Below are positions 14,101-25,899 of a DNA stretch of 64,000 nucleotides, piece after piece. The position numbers and the translations under genes are program-made. The stretch spans positions 69,286,501 to 69,350,500 of the forward strand of contig CM032233.1 of the NCBI GenBank assembly GCA_019009955.1. The letters run 5' to 3'. A model generated the notes under the pieces. The model worked only from the letters and a program-made list of their open reading frames with translations. It was not told where the DNA came from and made no database searches. This stretch comes from Riptortus pedestris. Its lineage: Eukaryota > Arthropoda > Insecta > Hemiptera > Alydidae. Position 1 is the first letter of the stretch, and each line of letters opens with the position of its first letter.

Positions 14101-15818
14101 ACTTTACTAATAATAAATAAACAGGATTTGGCTTTTTAAAAATATTTATTTATATTTTTAAAAAAATGAATTACCTACAATTAGTCCTTAATGTGCCCAC
14201 AAAAGACATCATTTTACTGTTAGATTAGCTGTAGAATCAGTCTTATAAAGACATGAGCTATGTTTATAGTAGGACAAAGGCCTTATTAAGGGCATATTGT
14301 AGGATTTCATTTGTTTCCCTATTTTATAAATTACTGTAATTAAATAAATACATTTTAAATTTTATTGTGACTGATTGTTTAGACTTTGGCCTTAGCTCTT
14401 TCTTTGAAGAATAATTTGTGTTCATGTAGGCTTTCAGAAAGTAAAATTTTATAGTAGCTGAGTTAATATGTTAAGTTTTTGAAGTGGTATATTAATATAC
14501 AAACAGAAATTAAGGAATGAAAATCCTGTATATTCTAATTTTATTAGGCCTCTGGTTAATGCCTTTTTATCTTTGGAGTCATAAGATGTCTAAATTAAGT
14601 TATATTTATAGACTTAGAAGGGCTACTTTTTAAAACTCCTTTTTTTTTAATTATTAACTATAATTACTGAAATTTTAATTATTTTTGTATATTCATTTTT
14701 ATTTTCAGTGTTATTCACTTATTCCCATGGAGCGGTATAGTTGATGAAAACTTTCAGCTCAGCGACACTTTCCGTGTTCCCAGCTTGAAGGAAGGTAGGA
14801 TGGTTCGTTTGCTTTCTCAACTTTCATCTAAAGAAGAAGAAATGTTTCGTAATATGATTCGACGAATCAACACTCTTGTCCAGGTGCTTGTTTAAATATT
14901 AATTATTTACAATTATAAACAATCAAAGCAATTATATTTGTTTAATCTCTTTTAATTAAGCAATATTTTGGGTATATGTCTATTGGTTCAAGGACTCTTA
15001 AAATTCCAATATACAGTAGTTTTTATAAGTTGTGTTCTTTGAAATTACTTGTTTTTTCCATAGTAATTTATCCAATTAATTCTTATATGGTAATTTGTGT
15101 TGCCTTAGCCCCTTCTTAATAGTAGCAGCACCTTTCAGGCATCAGCAAAATGATGATCTTTTGCTGTTTTGAGTTAGTTGGTTTCACTGTCCTTTGACTC
15201 ATCAAAGGTCTGAATTATATAATTCCAAGAATAATACTTTAATCACCTTTCAAATTTTAACCATTTTTTCACCATTTCATTCACTCGTGTGGCAACCCAT
15301 TTTAACTAATAGAATAAAATATGCCATACCATGGATAATTTTATTTATGCTAAAATTAATTTAATCACTAATACATTTTTCCCAGAAGCTTAATACTGGT
15401 CAGCTTCAATGGTCACCTGTAGGAGTGGGAATACACATATCAGCTCCTTTCTGGAATTTAAAAATGAAATATGAAAATTTCCATTGTTTTTAAAACTTTT
15501 TTTTTTTTTATTATGCATAATAATTCTTTAGGATATTAGTTAATATCTTTGTATTAAAAAGAATATAACACGAGGTTTAAAAATATCAACTGTATCATTT
15601 CAAATCAAATCAGATAATCTCATAACAGTTCTAGTTTGACATGCAACATATCCGAGCTGTAGAATTATCTTTTTGCAGCTATTAGCAGATTTCCCTTAAG
15701 GGAAATCAGCTATTGAGGTCGTACTCATAATGCGATTTTTGAACATTTTCTTCAAATGTCCATCGATCCTACCCAGGAGATGACGAAAATGAGGTCCGTT
15801 CAAAATTATATATGTGTA

Positions 15819-15896
<78 letters not shown>

Positions 15897-18800
15897 CCTG
15901 TTAACGCTCTAGCGGTCGCAATTTTTGTTTGATCATTACGAAACTCGATATTTAAATGTTTTATGCAAAAAGACAGGTCAAGTTCGTTAATGGCTGAAAT
16001 CGGACCAGTGGGAGGGGGGATTTTCGAAATATCTCCGTTATCATACGTCGGATCAAAAAATTGTATAGAACTAATCTTATTGCAAATTAAATTTACTATA
16101 AATATTGTTCTATACATTTATTCTTTATCTTGAATATTAACCGAGATATTTGCATTTTTATTAAATTTGGGCTGATAACGGATGACTGTTTCCTGCCAAA
16201 AGCTAGTTCGGCCCTTTGCCCAACTGTTCGGCTCTCGTATGGAGATTTCTCTGTTGTATAACTTCACGTGGGAAATCTGCTTAGTTTACGCAGCCCCTGC
16301 AAGACGGACTTTTTTTGTATAGTTTCAGGAACCTTCTCTTCTTACAGATAACCATCAGATGGCTCGGCTCTATAGTCCCTTTACAGATAGAAAAGGGAAA
16401 TAAAATGGATTTTTTCATTTATTTTAACATAATGACATAACATTATAAGACCAATGGAGAAACCTATTCAACTGTTTTTAAAGAAATATGTGGGCTGGCA
16501 AGTAAACTCAATTCTAGACTTTATCAAACTACACAAGCAATCAAGTTATATAGCTCAGTTTATCAAACTTTGTTTTTATGCAATTTGAAATTTATTTATG
16601 TTATGGTTCATGAGTATCAAGTTTCCCGTAATATGAATTAACTAATATTTTAATGGTTTGATTGCAAATAAATTGATTTTTTTTATGAATAAAGAGTAAT
16701 TGCAGAATAGAATTTGAATTCATTTGTCATATACTTGAGATATTAAAGGTTATGTGTTAGGTTACTAGGAAACTACTCACCTCATCTCCATGTTTATTAA
16801 ACCCTGAGGTGGTTTTGAATCCTCTGTTAACATATTAGTGAGGAAAATATTCATTTCCATTTTGTTCATATATTGCAACACATGTTATCCATCTATCTGT
16901 GAAATCGTTAAATGAAATAACAATTTCATGGGGCTCAGGTTGGCTGTGTGAGTTAAGGCGGTGGTCTTAATCTCATATGGTAAACCTAGAGTAGAGAGTT
17001 CGATTCTCGCCCTGGGCAATAGTAATTTATTTAGTGATGGATTAATTAAATAAATTCCTTAGTTCCACCCTGGCTAGAAAAGGGTGGTGACCTGTAGATA
17101 ACCCATCCCAATTAGCCATGACAGCATAAAGTGGATGTAAATAAATAAAAAAAAAATGATATAATTTAATACAAAATTATTTAACATTGTATTCTAGCTT
17201 TTATTAATTTTATACAGATGAATCAGTTTATTAGTATAATAAACAAATAAGGAGTTTGTTGAGATTGTGAGGGCATCCTTGAATAGATTCCCAATGGCTG
17301 ACTAGGAAATTGAGGTTTGTCCATGTGTGGTATAGACCATAATTCTGTTAAGGTTTTTAAAAGCCAATTTCTAAGAAAGTTCTCTCCTTCTCCTTAGTGT
17401 GTACACAAACACTCTTTAGTTTGTACTATACAAGAACTTTTTTTAAAAAAAGTTCATTTCTTATAGCCACTATAAGATGTTGAAAGGTTAGGAACAGGAT
17501 GATTGGTATTTAGTTTGATAGAAACATTATCTCATCACAGATAATGTTTATTTTGAATGGTCCATCTAACAAGTATATAGATACAATGTCTGCATAGCCA
17601 AACCATAATTACTACCTGCCTTTTGAAAGAAATATCAAACTATTAATCATCCTGTGAAATTTAGACAATTTTATTAGATTAATGACAGCCTTATAAAATG
17701 ATCTAGTGGCTAATTTGTTTTTTGTTTTTTTTTAATGTAAGTAAAATAATCATTAGATTATTCACAATTTAACATTTGAAGTTATAATGCAGCAAAAATG
17801 TCACAGTCACTAAATAAATTAAAATAAAATATTATAGACGTGTGGGTAATACTATAAGCTGGTGTGCTGCTACTGGGATTCAAGGGTAGACTTTTATCCA
17901 TTCCCCTTGTGTCTACTCAGTGATCTTAGGTAATTTAGTAGTTACTTGAATGTCAGGACATCTCCACTCTTAATGGGAATTTTTATAATGGTGGTAGTAT
18001 AATATTTTTTGTTCATACATTGGTGTCCCCTACCAGTGCCCTTAAATACACAAAATATTATATGACCTGATGAAGATGGCTGGAGTTTCATTGAAAATAA
18101 ACATTAAGAATAGAGAAATCTTGATCGCTGGAACAGAGTATTTACATCTTGGGTCTGCAATACCATGACAGCACGGCAAGGAATACATCATCTTTCCCCT
18201 TGGCTTCACTATAGCCCTGTGCCAGCTCTGGCTGTTGAAGCTAAGATTTAAATTGAAATTTTATATTGTATTAAACTATTTCATTTTGGGAATTTCTACT
18301 AACTGCTATAAACCAGAATTATGTAAACCAATTTGAATATTGTAACAATGGCATTATTATAATTATAAGGTATTCTATTCAAGTAGGGTTTTGCTTATCA
18401 CTGTTTAAATTTTCAAAACTAAATCACTTAATATTTTTTTAATCAGATTTTTAACATAGTATTAATTATTTAATTACCTTGTACACTGCACCTTATTTGA
18501 ATCACCTATTTATTTCAGCATCAGAAACTTAAATTATACAAGTAAAATATCTCTTTGAGTCCTTCTGATTTCACTTGAAGAAAAGTAATTTTTGATTATC
18601 ATGAATGAGATTTTTAATTTTCATTGCATTCAGGGCACTTCTTACAAAGTTAAGTCACCTTATACATATTTATTGCAACGGAGTGGATATGTTAAACTAC
18701 TGTTTGTTTGCAACTTTTAATGATGTCTCTTGTTCAGTACCACTATGCTGAGGTATGCTTTTACTAACATTTTGTGTTATAGATAGGAGTGAGTGTAATT

Positions 18801-18961
18801 GTGAATGTCTTTAGTTCAATAAAAGTTGAACTGCTTCTGTTATAAATATAATTCATAAATAATGAAGGTTTTATATGGGTCAAGTTATTAGCCATTTGCC
18901 TCTCCAGTTTTGACTGAATTTACATATATATTAGATAAATGTATCGTTTTAAGGATTAAAA

Positions 18962-19023
<62 letters not shown>

Positions 19024-20606
19024 CCTTTTTTCTTTCCCATAATGCTTCTGAAAATATAATAATAATTCTATTAGCATACCTTTTACACTTCTTTGCATGC
19101 AAACTAAGTGCATAAAGTATGTTTAAGATATGAAAGGCATCTGATGTAGCAATTTTTGGAGCACTCAAAAAAAAGATTTCATCTGTCTACTGGAACTGTT
19201 GTTTTTTTGTTTTTTTTTATTATTATTATATTCTTAGTCACATAATGAGGACGTTAATTTTTATTATATATGTACTCGTAGTTGTATATTTGTCATGAAC
19301 TATCTACAGACTACTAATCTTATATGTATGTAGCTATATTAATCTTTAATTGGGTTATCATTTCGTAGTTCTTTATGTTAATTGTTCTTGGTTCAACATT
19401 GATCTTAATGTTATGTCTTAGTAGTAAACATCTTATTATTTTTTCTATAACTAATACTTGTTAAAATATACCTTTTTATTTATTACTCTTTTACTTAATT
19501 AAGTTGTATTTTACTTCATAATTAATGGTTTTTATTTTATTGTTTTTATTATTATTATTTTCTTTTTTTAGACTGCTAAAGATCTTGATGTCCGTGTTAT
19601 GATTGATGCAGAGCAAACTTACTTTCAACCTGCCATTTCAAGAATAACATTAGAAATGATGAGAAAATTCAATACTGAAAAGGTAAGAATTTTCCTGAAT
19701 TTAATGGTTTACATTCCCTTGATAGTGTGGTTCTTTTTTTAGTGTTATATGTGGACAGATCTACTGTAATATATGTCTGTATAATATATTCTGCAGTTCT
19801 TCTTTTGAATGTGAAGTAACTTCAGCCTTAATAGGTATTTGATAAATAATCTAGAGCATAGTGCTGTCTTCGCTGTCCCCTGTATAGCACAAAGGATGAT
19901 AAATCCTGTAATAAGGACTTCTTTAACAATTTCGCTGCGGATGCCCGAACCGAAAATCACTTCCAAAAAACGAATTTTTTTTTTTTGTTTTCTGTTTTAA
20001 AGTTGTTCAAACTAAGTAAAAACCTATTTGTGGTAATTTTGATGCATTTTTAACAACGATAATCGTATTTTTTTAAACCTCGCAACGTATGCGAGGTCCG
20101 CACACGGCAGTGAATTAGGTAGGCAAACCCTCAAGACAGAACATTTTATGTGTATTTCCCTACCTAGTTCACTGTCGTGTGCGGACATTGCATACGTTGC
20201 GAGGTTTAAAAAAATACGATTATCGTTGTTAAAACTACTAAGAAGAACTACTAAGGGACTAAGAAATACGATTATTAGGTTACAAATGCATATAAAGTAT
20301 ACATAATAATGGAATAGATCTATATGAAAATCTATTGATCCAAAATGAACTTATATAGCTGAAAATACACCACCTGAACAGAAAAGTTCGTTTAGTAATG
20401 GGAAATTTCTTTATTTCGTAATTGGTTATGAAATCATAAATCAAATACACATATAAAAAATTATGAATAACAATAAAATGCCTTGAAAGTCATTGTTTCT
20501 GTTCTGTTCAGGTGGCGTTTTTTCTGAAATTAGAAACAAACTATATGGAACAGAGGCAATCATAAATAAATAAAGCAGTGATTTTATGGATATTATAAAT
20601 TACTTT

Positions 20607-20668
<62 letters not shown>

Positions 20669-23082
20669 AAAACAATATTGCTCTAAAACTTTATATAAAA
20701 CTAAAATATATTAAATTTTTATTCTAAACCTAACACTAAAATTAATCATATATGTACAAAAGCTTATTCTAGTTTTATATACAAAAAATTACAATTTCAT
20801 AGAATACATAATAAATAAAATAAATATTTATATTGGGTAATTATGAAATTCCCTGAAGCAAGGAGTGAGGCAAAGTGAAGCATTGCACTGTGGGCAGTAA
20901 TAATGCACATCTTTCCTGAGCCCTTTGCTTCTGCACAGCTTGCACTGCCTCCACTTCTTCCCAGGGATCAGGTCCGGCAAATGGACGCCTCGTACACTTG
21001 GAACGGACGACGGAGGTACGTAAGGCCAGTCCTGAGGAGTACCCCCACACAACTCCACAATAACTTTGTCCCTAAAGTCCAGTAGGGTCATATTACTTCC
21101 TGTGTGCCTTTTATACAATATATAACTATTATTCATCATCAGCTGAATGATGTGAATCCCTAGCTTGGCGTACCACCTCAGAGATTTCCTCTCAAAAGGA
21201 TAGTACGCCATGAATTGGTCGGACCTGTCAATACCGCCCATATATTTATTATAATTAATAATTGCCTCTGGCTTCTCCATTGTCTTCCCCCTGCTCGTGA
21301 CCGCCTTTATCTGGGCATCAAACTCCGATGAAATAATAATGACATCTCGTTTGTGGCGCCATTTAAAAACGGACACACCCTTCTCAGTAAATTTCTCTTT
21401 TATCTCTCCTTTTTTGAGCTTAGCCCCCACTATATCAGCTGGGTTGCCCTTCCGAGTCTTTCTCAGAGTACCAGTAAGATAGGTACCCTGATCCAGAAGC
21501 CATGGGGACAGACGTATAAAAGTTGTCAGCGTAAATGGCATGGCCGTGGCCGAGATAGTCATCAACCAAATGTCTGACAACTTTATACGAGTGTCCTTTC
21601 CCTCCAACTTGTGGATCCCTTTGCCCAGAGTAGACTAACGTCTTCAGCACAAGACCGTCAGGTTGAGTCAACATGTAAATCTTTATTCCATATTTGTGGC
21701 GCTTATTAGCGATATACTGGCGAAAGAATAGCCTACCCCTCCAAAGCATCATGGACTCGTCCAAACTTAATTCTTTGAAGGGGTAGTATATCTCTTTCAT
21801 CCTCTCAACAAAAAAATTTAAAAGTGGCCGAATTTTATGCAGTGGATCATGCTCAACGTTCGGGTCTTGTGGTTCTGTGACGAAGTGCAGGCTTCTCAGT
21901 ATACGGAGAAACGTGTCTCGTGACATCATTGAAGGGAAAGCAGGGGTACTATAGGGGAATATGGACCTCCAATAATGAGCCTCTGATGGAGAGACAAGTT
22001 GGCTATTATTTTATTATTATTAAAAATAATAATCCCAAAAATTTTTAAAACATCTCTCCTGTCAAAGGTTTCCAATCTCTCATTCGGGAACGCCTGCCTC
22101 TAGAAGTTTCTTGTAATTTTTGGGCGTAATTGTTTGTATTATTGACAACTATATCAAAAAATTTGTTGGTTGCAATTAGCCTAAAATAGTGTATAGGTTC
22201 TGTGCCCTCAGGTTCCACCTTCATACCAGGACTTCCCCTAAATGGGATTTCTAAAGTTTTAGGCTTCTCCTCAAGCCATTGTTGCGGTTGACCTACTGCC
22301 CTATAGTCCGGGAAAGGGCTAACAATGGGAAGGGTAGGTGGGCAGGTATGGAGGGAACCACTAGTAGACAAAGAGCCCTGGGGTTCTGGGGAATTTGGAC
22401 AGGTAGTACCCCTAACAAGAATAGAGGAGCCAGAAGGCTGGGGGAAAGTTACCTCTACTGGACTTTTTGGAGTTGTAGGGGATACCAAAAATGACGTTCC
22501 TGTATCCAACTCTTCGTCTGATGATTCTGAGTCTTCCTCGTCCATTTCAAAAGTTATATCCACGTCCGAGTCGTCCGAAAAGAGAGATTCATCAGAGAAC
22601 TCCTCGTTCGTCTCTAATAGTTCCTTGAGCTCCTCAGGGGACCAAATCTTCCTCCTCTTGCTTTCCCGTTCATGGACTGATGAGGTGCTGGGTTCATCTT
22701 TGCGTTCCATTTCTGAAAAATGATAGCAAAACAACATGAAATTAGATATTCCTCCCAAAGTACAATAATGTTACTCTCAGTCTCTAGTGTGTTAGACATA
22801 AAATAAAAAACCTGACACCTCTAAATATAGGAGAAGCTTTAAGTTATAAAATTCATTAAAATAAATAAATAAAGAATTTTTTAAATCTAAAAGAAAAACT
22901 GAGAGAAAATTTAAATTTATAAAATAACTAACAGAATATATTTTCTAGTGTTTGTAATTTTTTTAATGACTTTACAGCAATAAGACCTAGAAATTGAAAA
23001 AAAAAAAATTAAATTTTCTTAATAAAGTCACTAGAAGAATATAATTTTTATCTTCAATTATTCAAAATTTTAATTTTATAAG

Positions 23083-23125
<43 letters not shown>

Positions 23126-25451
23126 ATAAAATATGTAGAATATACAATAAAAAGATATACATACCTAAAGAAAAGTTTGGTACTCTCTGTAAAATCAGTC
23201 AAAGCTGGAAATTGCAAACAACTTGGCCAGACGGTGGTCAGAACACTACTGAATGCTTGTGGGTACGGAGGTTCTCGCCACTCCAACCTTCAGGTCTCTA
23301 GAACAAATGGAGGGCAGGGCGACGCTCCTCGCAACGTATGCGAGGCCCACACCAGGGAGTGACTCAGGACCTCGCATATGCTGCGAGGCTCCGCAGTGAA
23401 GGTGTTAAGTCTTCATGTAGCAAGATTAAATATTTATTTTTAAGTTCCATTTGTAGTTAATTAATTAAATTTTTTTTCCAGGCGATTGTATTCAATACAT
23501 ATCAATGTTATTTAAAAGACGCATTAAAAGAAGTATCCACTGATTTAGAGCAAGCAAAAAGACAAAACTTTTATTTTGGGTGTAAGTTAGTCCGAGGTGC
23601 TTATATGGAGCAGGTAATAATAGATGATATTATTTTATTATCTCTTTTTCTTGACTTAATTGGTTTTAAGTTCATCTTCATCCTTTAATAATATATATCA
23701 TCATCATCATCATCATTTGATGGTGATATGAATAATAATACCAAGCTATATTCAAAGTGCCTATAGCATGATTCATTTTTTAAAATACTAAACACTTTCA
23801 AAGACAATTATCTCCATCCTGAGAACTATACAAAAAATATGAAATTTAAGTTATATAACATCACACTAATATCCATTAAAATTTAATCACTTAAAAATAA
23901 AAATCCTAAATCTAGTTTTGCTGACATTTACTAAAAATATATAAACCTTAAAAACTGAGGAATTAAAGAAATATATAAAAATCAAAATTACTGGGATACG
24001 GGAGATAAGGTCAAAAGCTAGAACCCCCTACGATTGCTGAATTATAGCAGCCGCGTCTTTTCTTCAAGCTGAGTTCTCTTTTTAATTTATTGCTAAATCC
24101 AATCATTATACTCTCCTACACATTCAGTTGTCTGCCTATATTGTCATATTGGATAAGAATTGCTATATGCTTCTAACGTCTTTTACTGAGTGACAGAAAA
24201 CCTCTGAATCTGAGAATGTCGGAAGGTGAGGAATTTCACAACTGTAAGTCCTCCACAGTCCACGACATCATAAAAGATTACTTTGTGTGCCTTATATGGA
24301 AAACCCTATAAAAGAAGATTCAGTACAAATCATATTAGGAAATAAATTTCACTTTGTTCTTAACTTATAAACATATTTAGGTAAACATTCTTTACTGGAG
24401 TCTATAAAACATTCCCTCTCTCCCCTCCCCACCCCTTTCTTCCCTACTCTTCAATATTTAGAATGTGTTTTTATTTAGGAAGCTTTGTTTTCTCCATGTC
24501 TTAACCTTTTTTAGGAACGGGCTAGAGCAGCTGCCCTGGGTTACACTGATCCGATTAATCCTTCATACGAAGCTACATCAGAAATGTATCACCAAACATT
24601 GACTGAATGCTTACGAAGGATTAAGGACTTGAAAGACAAAGGAAAGCCAAACCGCATTGGTATTATGGTCGCTTCTCACAATGAAGATACTGTCAGATTT
24701 GCTATTGAAAAGTAAGTATCTTGTTTTTGAAAGTACTGATGTTTTGAGCTGAGTACAGCTATTTTGTGATCAGAGATTTCAATATGAATTTGTGAAAATC
24801 ATGTTATCTAAGCCAATCGTAGGCTTTACTCTCAATGAGTATAATTTTCAGCCAACTTGAAGTGTTACTCTTGCATTGAAAGCCCTTGAACGTATACTCA
24901 CTGATTAGCCTGTAAAGGTGGTTTCCACCTACCTATTTAGTGAGAACTAAACCATTTTTATTTCAATCTACATTTCTTATGGTAAACCTCCCTTCTTCAG
25001 ATTATTGTAATTTTTAACTCAGTGTTATTTTAATGATATTTATATTGTTTCTTTTAATTTTTGCAGAATGAAGGAAATTGGCATAGAGCCAGATGAAAAA
25101 GTAATATGCTTTGGCCAATTGCTGGGGATGTGTGACTACATTACTTTCCCTCTTGGTTTGTTTTGTTTTTTCTTTAGTTAATAAAAGTTATTACGAAATT
25201 TGTTGAATGCAGAGGTATTTATATTTTTCTATGATTTGTTAACAGGGCAAGCAGGCTATTCTGCATATAAATATATACCATATGGCCCAGTAAATGAAGT
25301 TTTACCCTACCTGTCCAGAAGAGCTCAAGAAAATAAAGGAATACTTCAGAAAATACAGAAGGAAAAACGACTACTTCTTGCAGAGCTTCGTAGGAGATTG
25401 ATGAAAGGACAGTTGTTCTATAATCCCAAAGGCGACTATACACCTGTTTAA
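3152..25451 (+). CDS. slgA: Proline dehydrogenase, mitochondrial (PRODH / sluggish-A type), 3' nine exons, 5' end missing
   Basis: Encodes the FAD enzyme of the mitochondrial inner membrane that oxidises proline to pyrroline-5-carboxylate. Exons read from splice sites and protein similarity: 3152-3310, 9388-9453, 13135-13310, 14709-14883, 19572-19682, 23482-23613, 24515-24711, 25067-25155, 25246-25451 (stop TAA 25449-25451). Introns are GT-AG and exon phases agree throughout, except for one extra base in exon 2. About 435 residues are covered. Seen motifs, in order: [98 protein letters not shown] and [21 protein letters not shown]; these are the barrel strands and FAD/proline-binding segments of the family. 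The start codon, transit peptide and first exons were not found in 1-3151 and presumably lie upstream of the window. The insect-type sequence makes slgA the natural symbol. A piggyBac element sits in antisense in the intron between exons 5 and 6. Confidence 0.95.
3311..9387 (+). other. PRODH intron without other genes
   Basis: A 6.1-kb AT-rich intron with a TG-rich tract near 3697, a CA/C-rich tract near 6055-6088 and the foldback at 7.9 kb. Short ORFs at 4067-4410, 5359-5703, 6386-6601, 6940-7173 and 7195-7413 encode low-complexity, hydrophobic AT-biased peptides with no recognisable family. I see no support for a gene. Confidence 0.6.
7912..7991. repeat. 80-bp foldback (hairpin)
   Basis: The left arm GTCTAAATAGTTATAG..CATTACTGACC and the right arm GGTCAGTAAT..TAACTATTTAGGC are imperfect inverse copies around a 7-base loop (7948-7954). 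The stem is about 36 bases with a few mismatches and a small bulge. It is likely a tiny MITE or a foldback remnant. It lies in the PRODH intron after exon 1. Confidence 0.6.
9388..9453 (+). other. slgA: PRODH exon 2 carrying a +1 frameshift in an A-run
   Basis: The exon completes the glycine codon split at 3310 and reads [12 protein letters not shown]. It then passes five consecutive A bases at 9419-9423 where the conserved continuation ([10 protein letters not shown]) needs four. The exon is 66 bases, while 65 are needed to join exon 1 (ending in phase 1) to exon 3 (starting in phase 0). All other exons have lengths that agree with the reading frame. Either the assembly has a homopolymer error or this allele is broken. 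Given the otherwise intact exons, an assembly error is more likely. Confidence 0.85.
9590..10150 (+). repeat. AGCAGATTTCCC-family copy, 5'-truncated
   Basis: Contains GATCAAAAAATTATATATAA, ACCAATCTTGTTGCAAA, AAATATTGTTCTATGCATG and the right end GTGGGAAATCTGCTTAGTTT (from 10111) with ACGCAGCCCCTGTGTGG. Located in the PRODH intron after exon 2. Confidence 0.5.
11062..11107. repeat. (TA)n microsatellite
   Basis: About 23 TA units at the left edge of the Helitron-like element. Confidence 0.9.
11108..12368 (+). mobile_element. Helitron-like non-autonomous element with ~299-bp internal tandem repeats
   Basis: The right end has a short hairpin, CCCGG-acgaag-CCGGG (12340-12355), followed by TATCTGAG and the terminal CTAGT (12364-12368), the ending typical of insect Helentron/Helitron non-autonomous elements. 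The interior holds ATAAATGGCTGAACCGAAT, a word common in such elements, and about 2.5 tandem copies of a unit with period ~299. GGGACGGGCAGGAGTGGGGG or its variant recurs at about 11323, 11623 and 11921. The left edge abuts a (TA)n run at 11062-11107. No Rep/helicase coding is present. Confidence 0.7.
15684..16305 (+). mobile_element. TIR-bearing repeat family (AGCAGATTTCCC), near-complete copy
   Basis: Starts with AGCAGATTTCCC at 15684 and ends with its perfect inverse GGGAAATCTGCT at 16270-16281, followed by TAGTTTACGCAGCCCCTGC. Directly at the left end is the 20-base palindrome GATTTCCCTTAAGGGAAATC. A (TA)n microsatellite (about 15829-15892) is embedded. The body contains ATCGGACCAGTGGGAGGGG, ATATCTCCGTTAT and GTATAGAACTAATCTTATT, which recur in other copies. 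No coding capacity. It looks like a non-autonomous DNA element, but its superfamily is unknown. Confidence 0.7.
16931..17156 (+). mobile_element. tRNA-derived SINE, full-length copy
   Basis: The 5' head resembles a tRNA: a box A-like GGCTGTGTGAGTTAAGGCGG and a box B GAGTTCGATTC (16996-17006). The body follows (TTCCACCCTGGCTAGAAA, ACCCATCCCAATTAGCC, AGCATAAAGTGGATGT) and an A-rich tail. The acceptor arms do not pair, so it is not a functional tRNA. Located in the PRODH intron after exon 4. Confidence 0.75.
17858..17960 (+). repeat. Diverged interspersed repeat, copy 1
   Basis: GTCTACTCAGTGATCTTAGG, TAATTTAGTAGTTACTTGAA resembles the segment at 59.68-59.73 kb (TCTACTCAGTATTGTGAGGC, AATTTGAGTAGCTACTTGAA). 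Similarity extends some tens of bases to the left. Family not recognised. Confidence 0.4.
18966..19020. repeat. (TA)n microsatellite
   Basis: About 27 TA units in the PRODH intron before exon 5. The antisense ORF running through it (YIYIYI repeats) is an artefact. Confidence 0.9.
20050..20232. mobile_element. TTAA-flanked near-palindromic MITE (175 bp)
   Basis: TTAA at 20050-20053 and at 20229-20232 flank 175 bases that fold almost completely on themselves. The left arm begins CAACGATAATCGTATTTTTT and the right arm ends with its reverse complement. Both arms carry a CCTCGCAACGTATGCGAGG-type palindrome and the words CGCACACGGCAGTGAA / TTCACTGTCGTGTGCG. The 19-mer is shared with the right end of the adjacent piggyBac element. 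A piggyBac-family MITE or a folded element terminus are both possible. Confidence 0.75.
20610..20666. repeat. (TA)n microsatellite
   Basis: About 28 TA units within the piggyBac element, 3' of the transposase relic. Confidence 0.9.
20828..22710 (-). pseudogene. piggyBac-type transposase, frameshifted
   Basis: Would encode the DDD transposase that excises and inserts a piggyBac element at TTAA. The N-terminal part begins at ATG 22710 ([12 protein letters not shown]) and has an acidic serine-rich domain, then ends at ..WKPLTGEMF with a stop at 22045. A middle part (about 22010-21500) reads [25 protein letters not shown] sequence and carries [13 protein letters not shown] (first catalytic Asp) and YADNFYTS (second). 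The C-terminal part (about 21510-20828) has [10 protein letters not shown] (third Asp) and ends with a cysteine/histidine-rich finger ([19 protein letters not shown]). The parts lie in different frames: one shift near 21495-21510, another break at 22000-22050 where an AT-rich (ATT)n tract replaces conserved residues. No premature stop was noticed inside the three parts. It sits antisense inside a PRODH intron. Confidence 0.9.
23088..23121. repeat. (TA)n microsatellite
   Basis: About 16 TA units within the piggyBac element, 5' of the transposase relic. Confidence 0.85.
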
Positions 25452-25893
25452 GTTCATTTCTTTCACAATGCCAGTTTTTCCTGTGAGGAAATTATTCATT
25501 TTCAATTTGTGGTTTTATGTATTAAGTGTATTATAGAATAGCATCATCACGAATCTCAATTTCTATTCGTGTATAAACGTGATACTGCGGTTTTTTAATT
25601 TTAAAATTTTAATTTTATATATAGAACAGAGATAGTGTTATATATTTCAGTGTTTTTTAGAAAAAATGTGATATTTAAAAGAGAGACAAAGAAAGAAAAA
25701 AAAAATGAAACAATTTTGTTAGAAATATGAACCCTATTCATAACTTCATGAACTTCAATAACTTTCACAAAAGATGTGCAATTATTTTGTAAATGTTATG
25801 GTTGTATCTATTTAAATGTCTCCTTCCAGTTTGTTAAATATAAATTATACAATATTTTGTAGGGTTTTATTTTTCATTTACTATATATTTGTA

Positions 25894-25899
25894 AATAAA
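25894..25899 (+). terminator. Candidate poly(A) signal of PRODH
   Basis: AATAAA lies about 440 bases after the PRODH stop codon. The stretch 25452-25900 is AT-rich non-coding sequence that fits a 3' UTR. Further AATAAA hexamers follow downstream because the region is AT-rich, so the actual cleavage site cannot be fixed from sequence. Confidence 0.35.

Larger units (their letters stand above)
20229..23408 (-). mobile_element. Decayed piggyBac element in the PRODH intron
   Basis: The transposase relic is surrounded by non-coding DNA ending on the right at TTAA (23405-23408). Two hairpin-forming motifs precede that TTAA: CCTCGCAACGTATGCGAGG at 23327-23345 and CCTCGCATATGCTGCGAGG at 23370-23388. 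The same 19-mer palindrome occurs on the left at 20078-20096, inside a TTAA-flanked inverted repeat. The left boundary is therefore uncertain: it could be TTAA 20229, TTAA 20073 or TTAA 20050. The right end lies only 73 bases before the acceptor of PRODH exon 6. A (TA)n microsatellite occurs near each end. Confidence 0.7.

Noticed and set aside
15806..16117. Antisense ORF with a long Tyr-Ile repeat
   Set aside because: It is the translation of a (TA)n microsatellite; the same holds for similar ORFs at 18956, 23062 and 33091.
23701..23717. Short (ATC)n tract as a possible CRISPR or tandem array
   Set aside because: Only about five simple trinucleotide units in an animal intron; no spacers.
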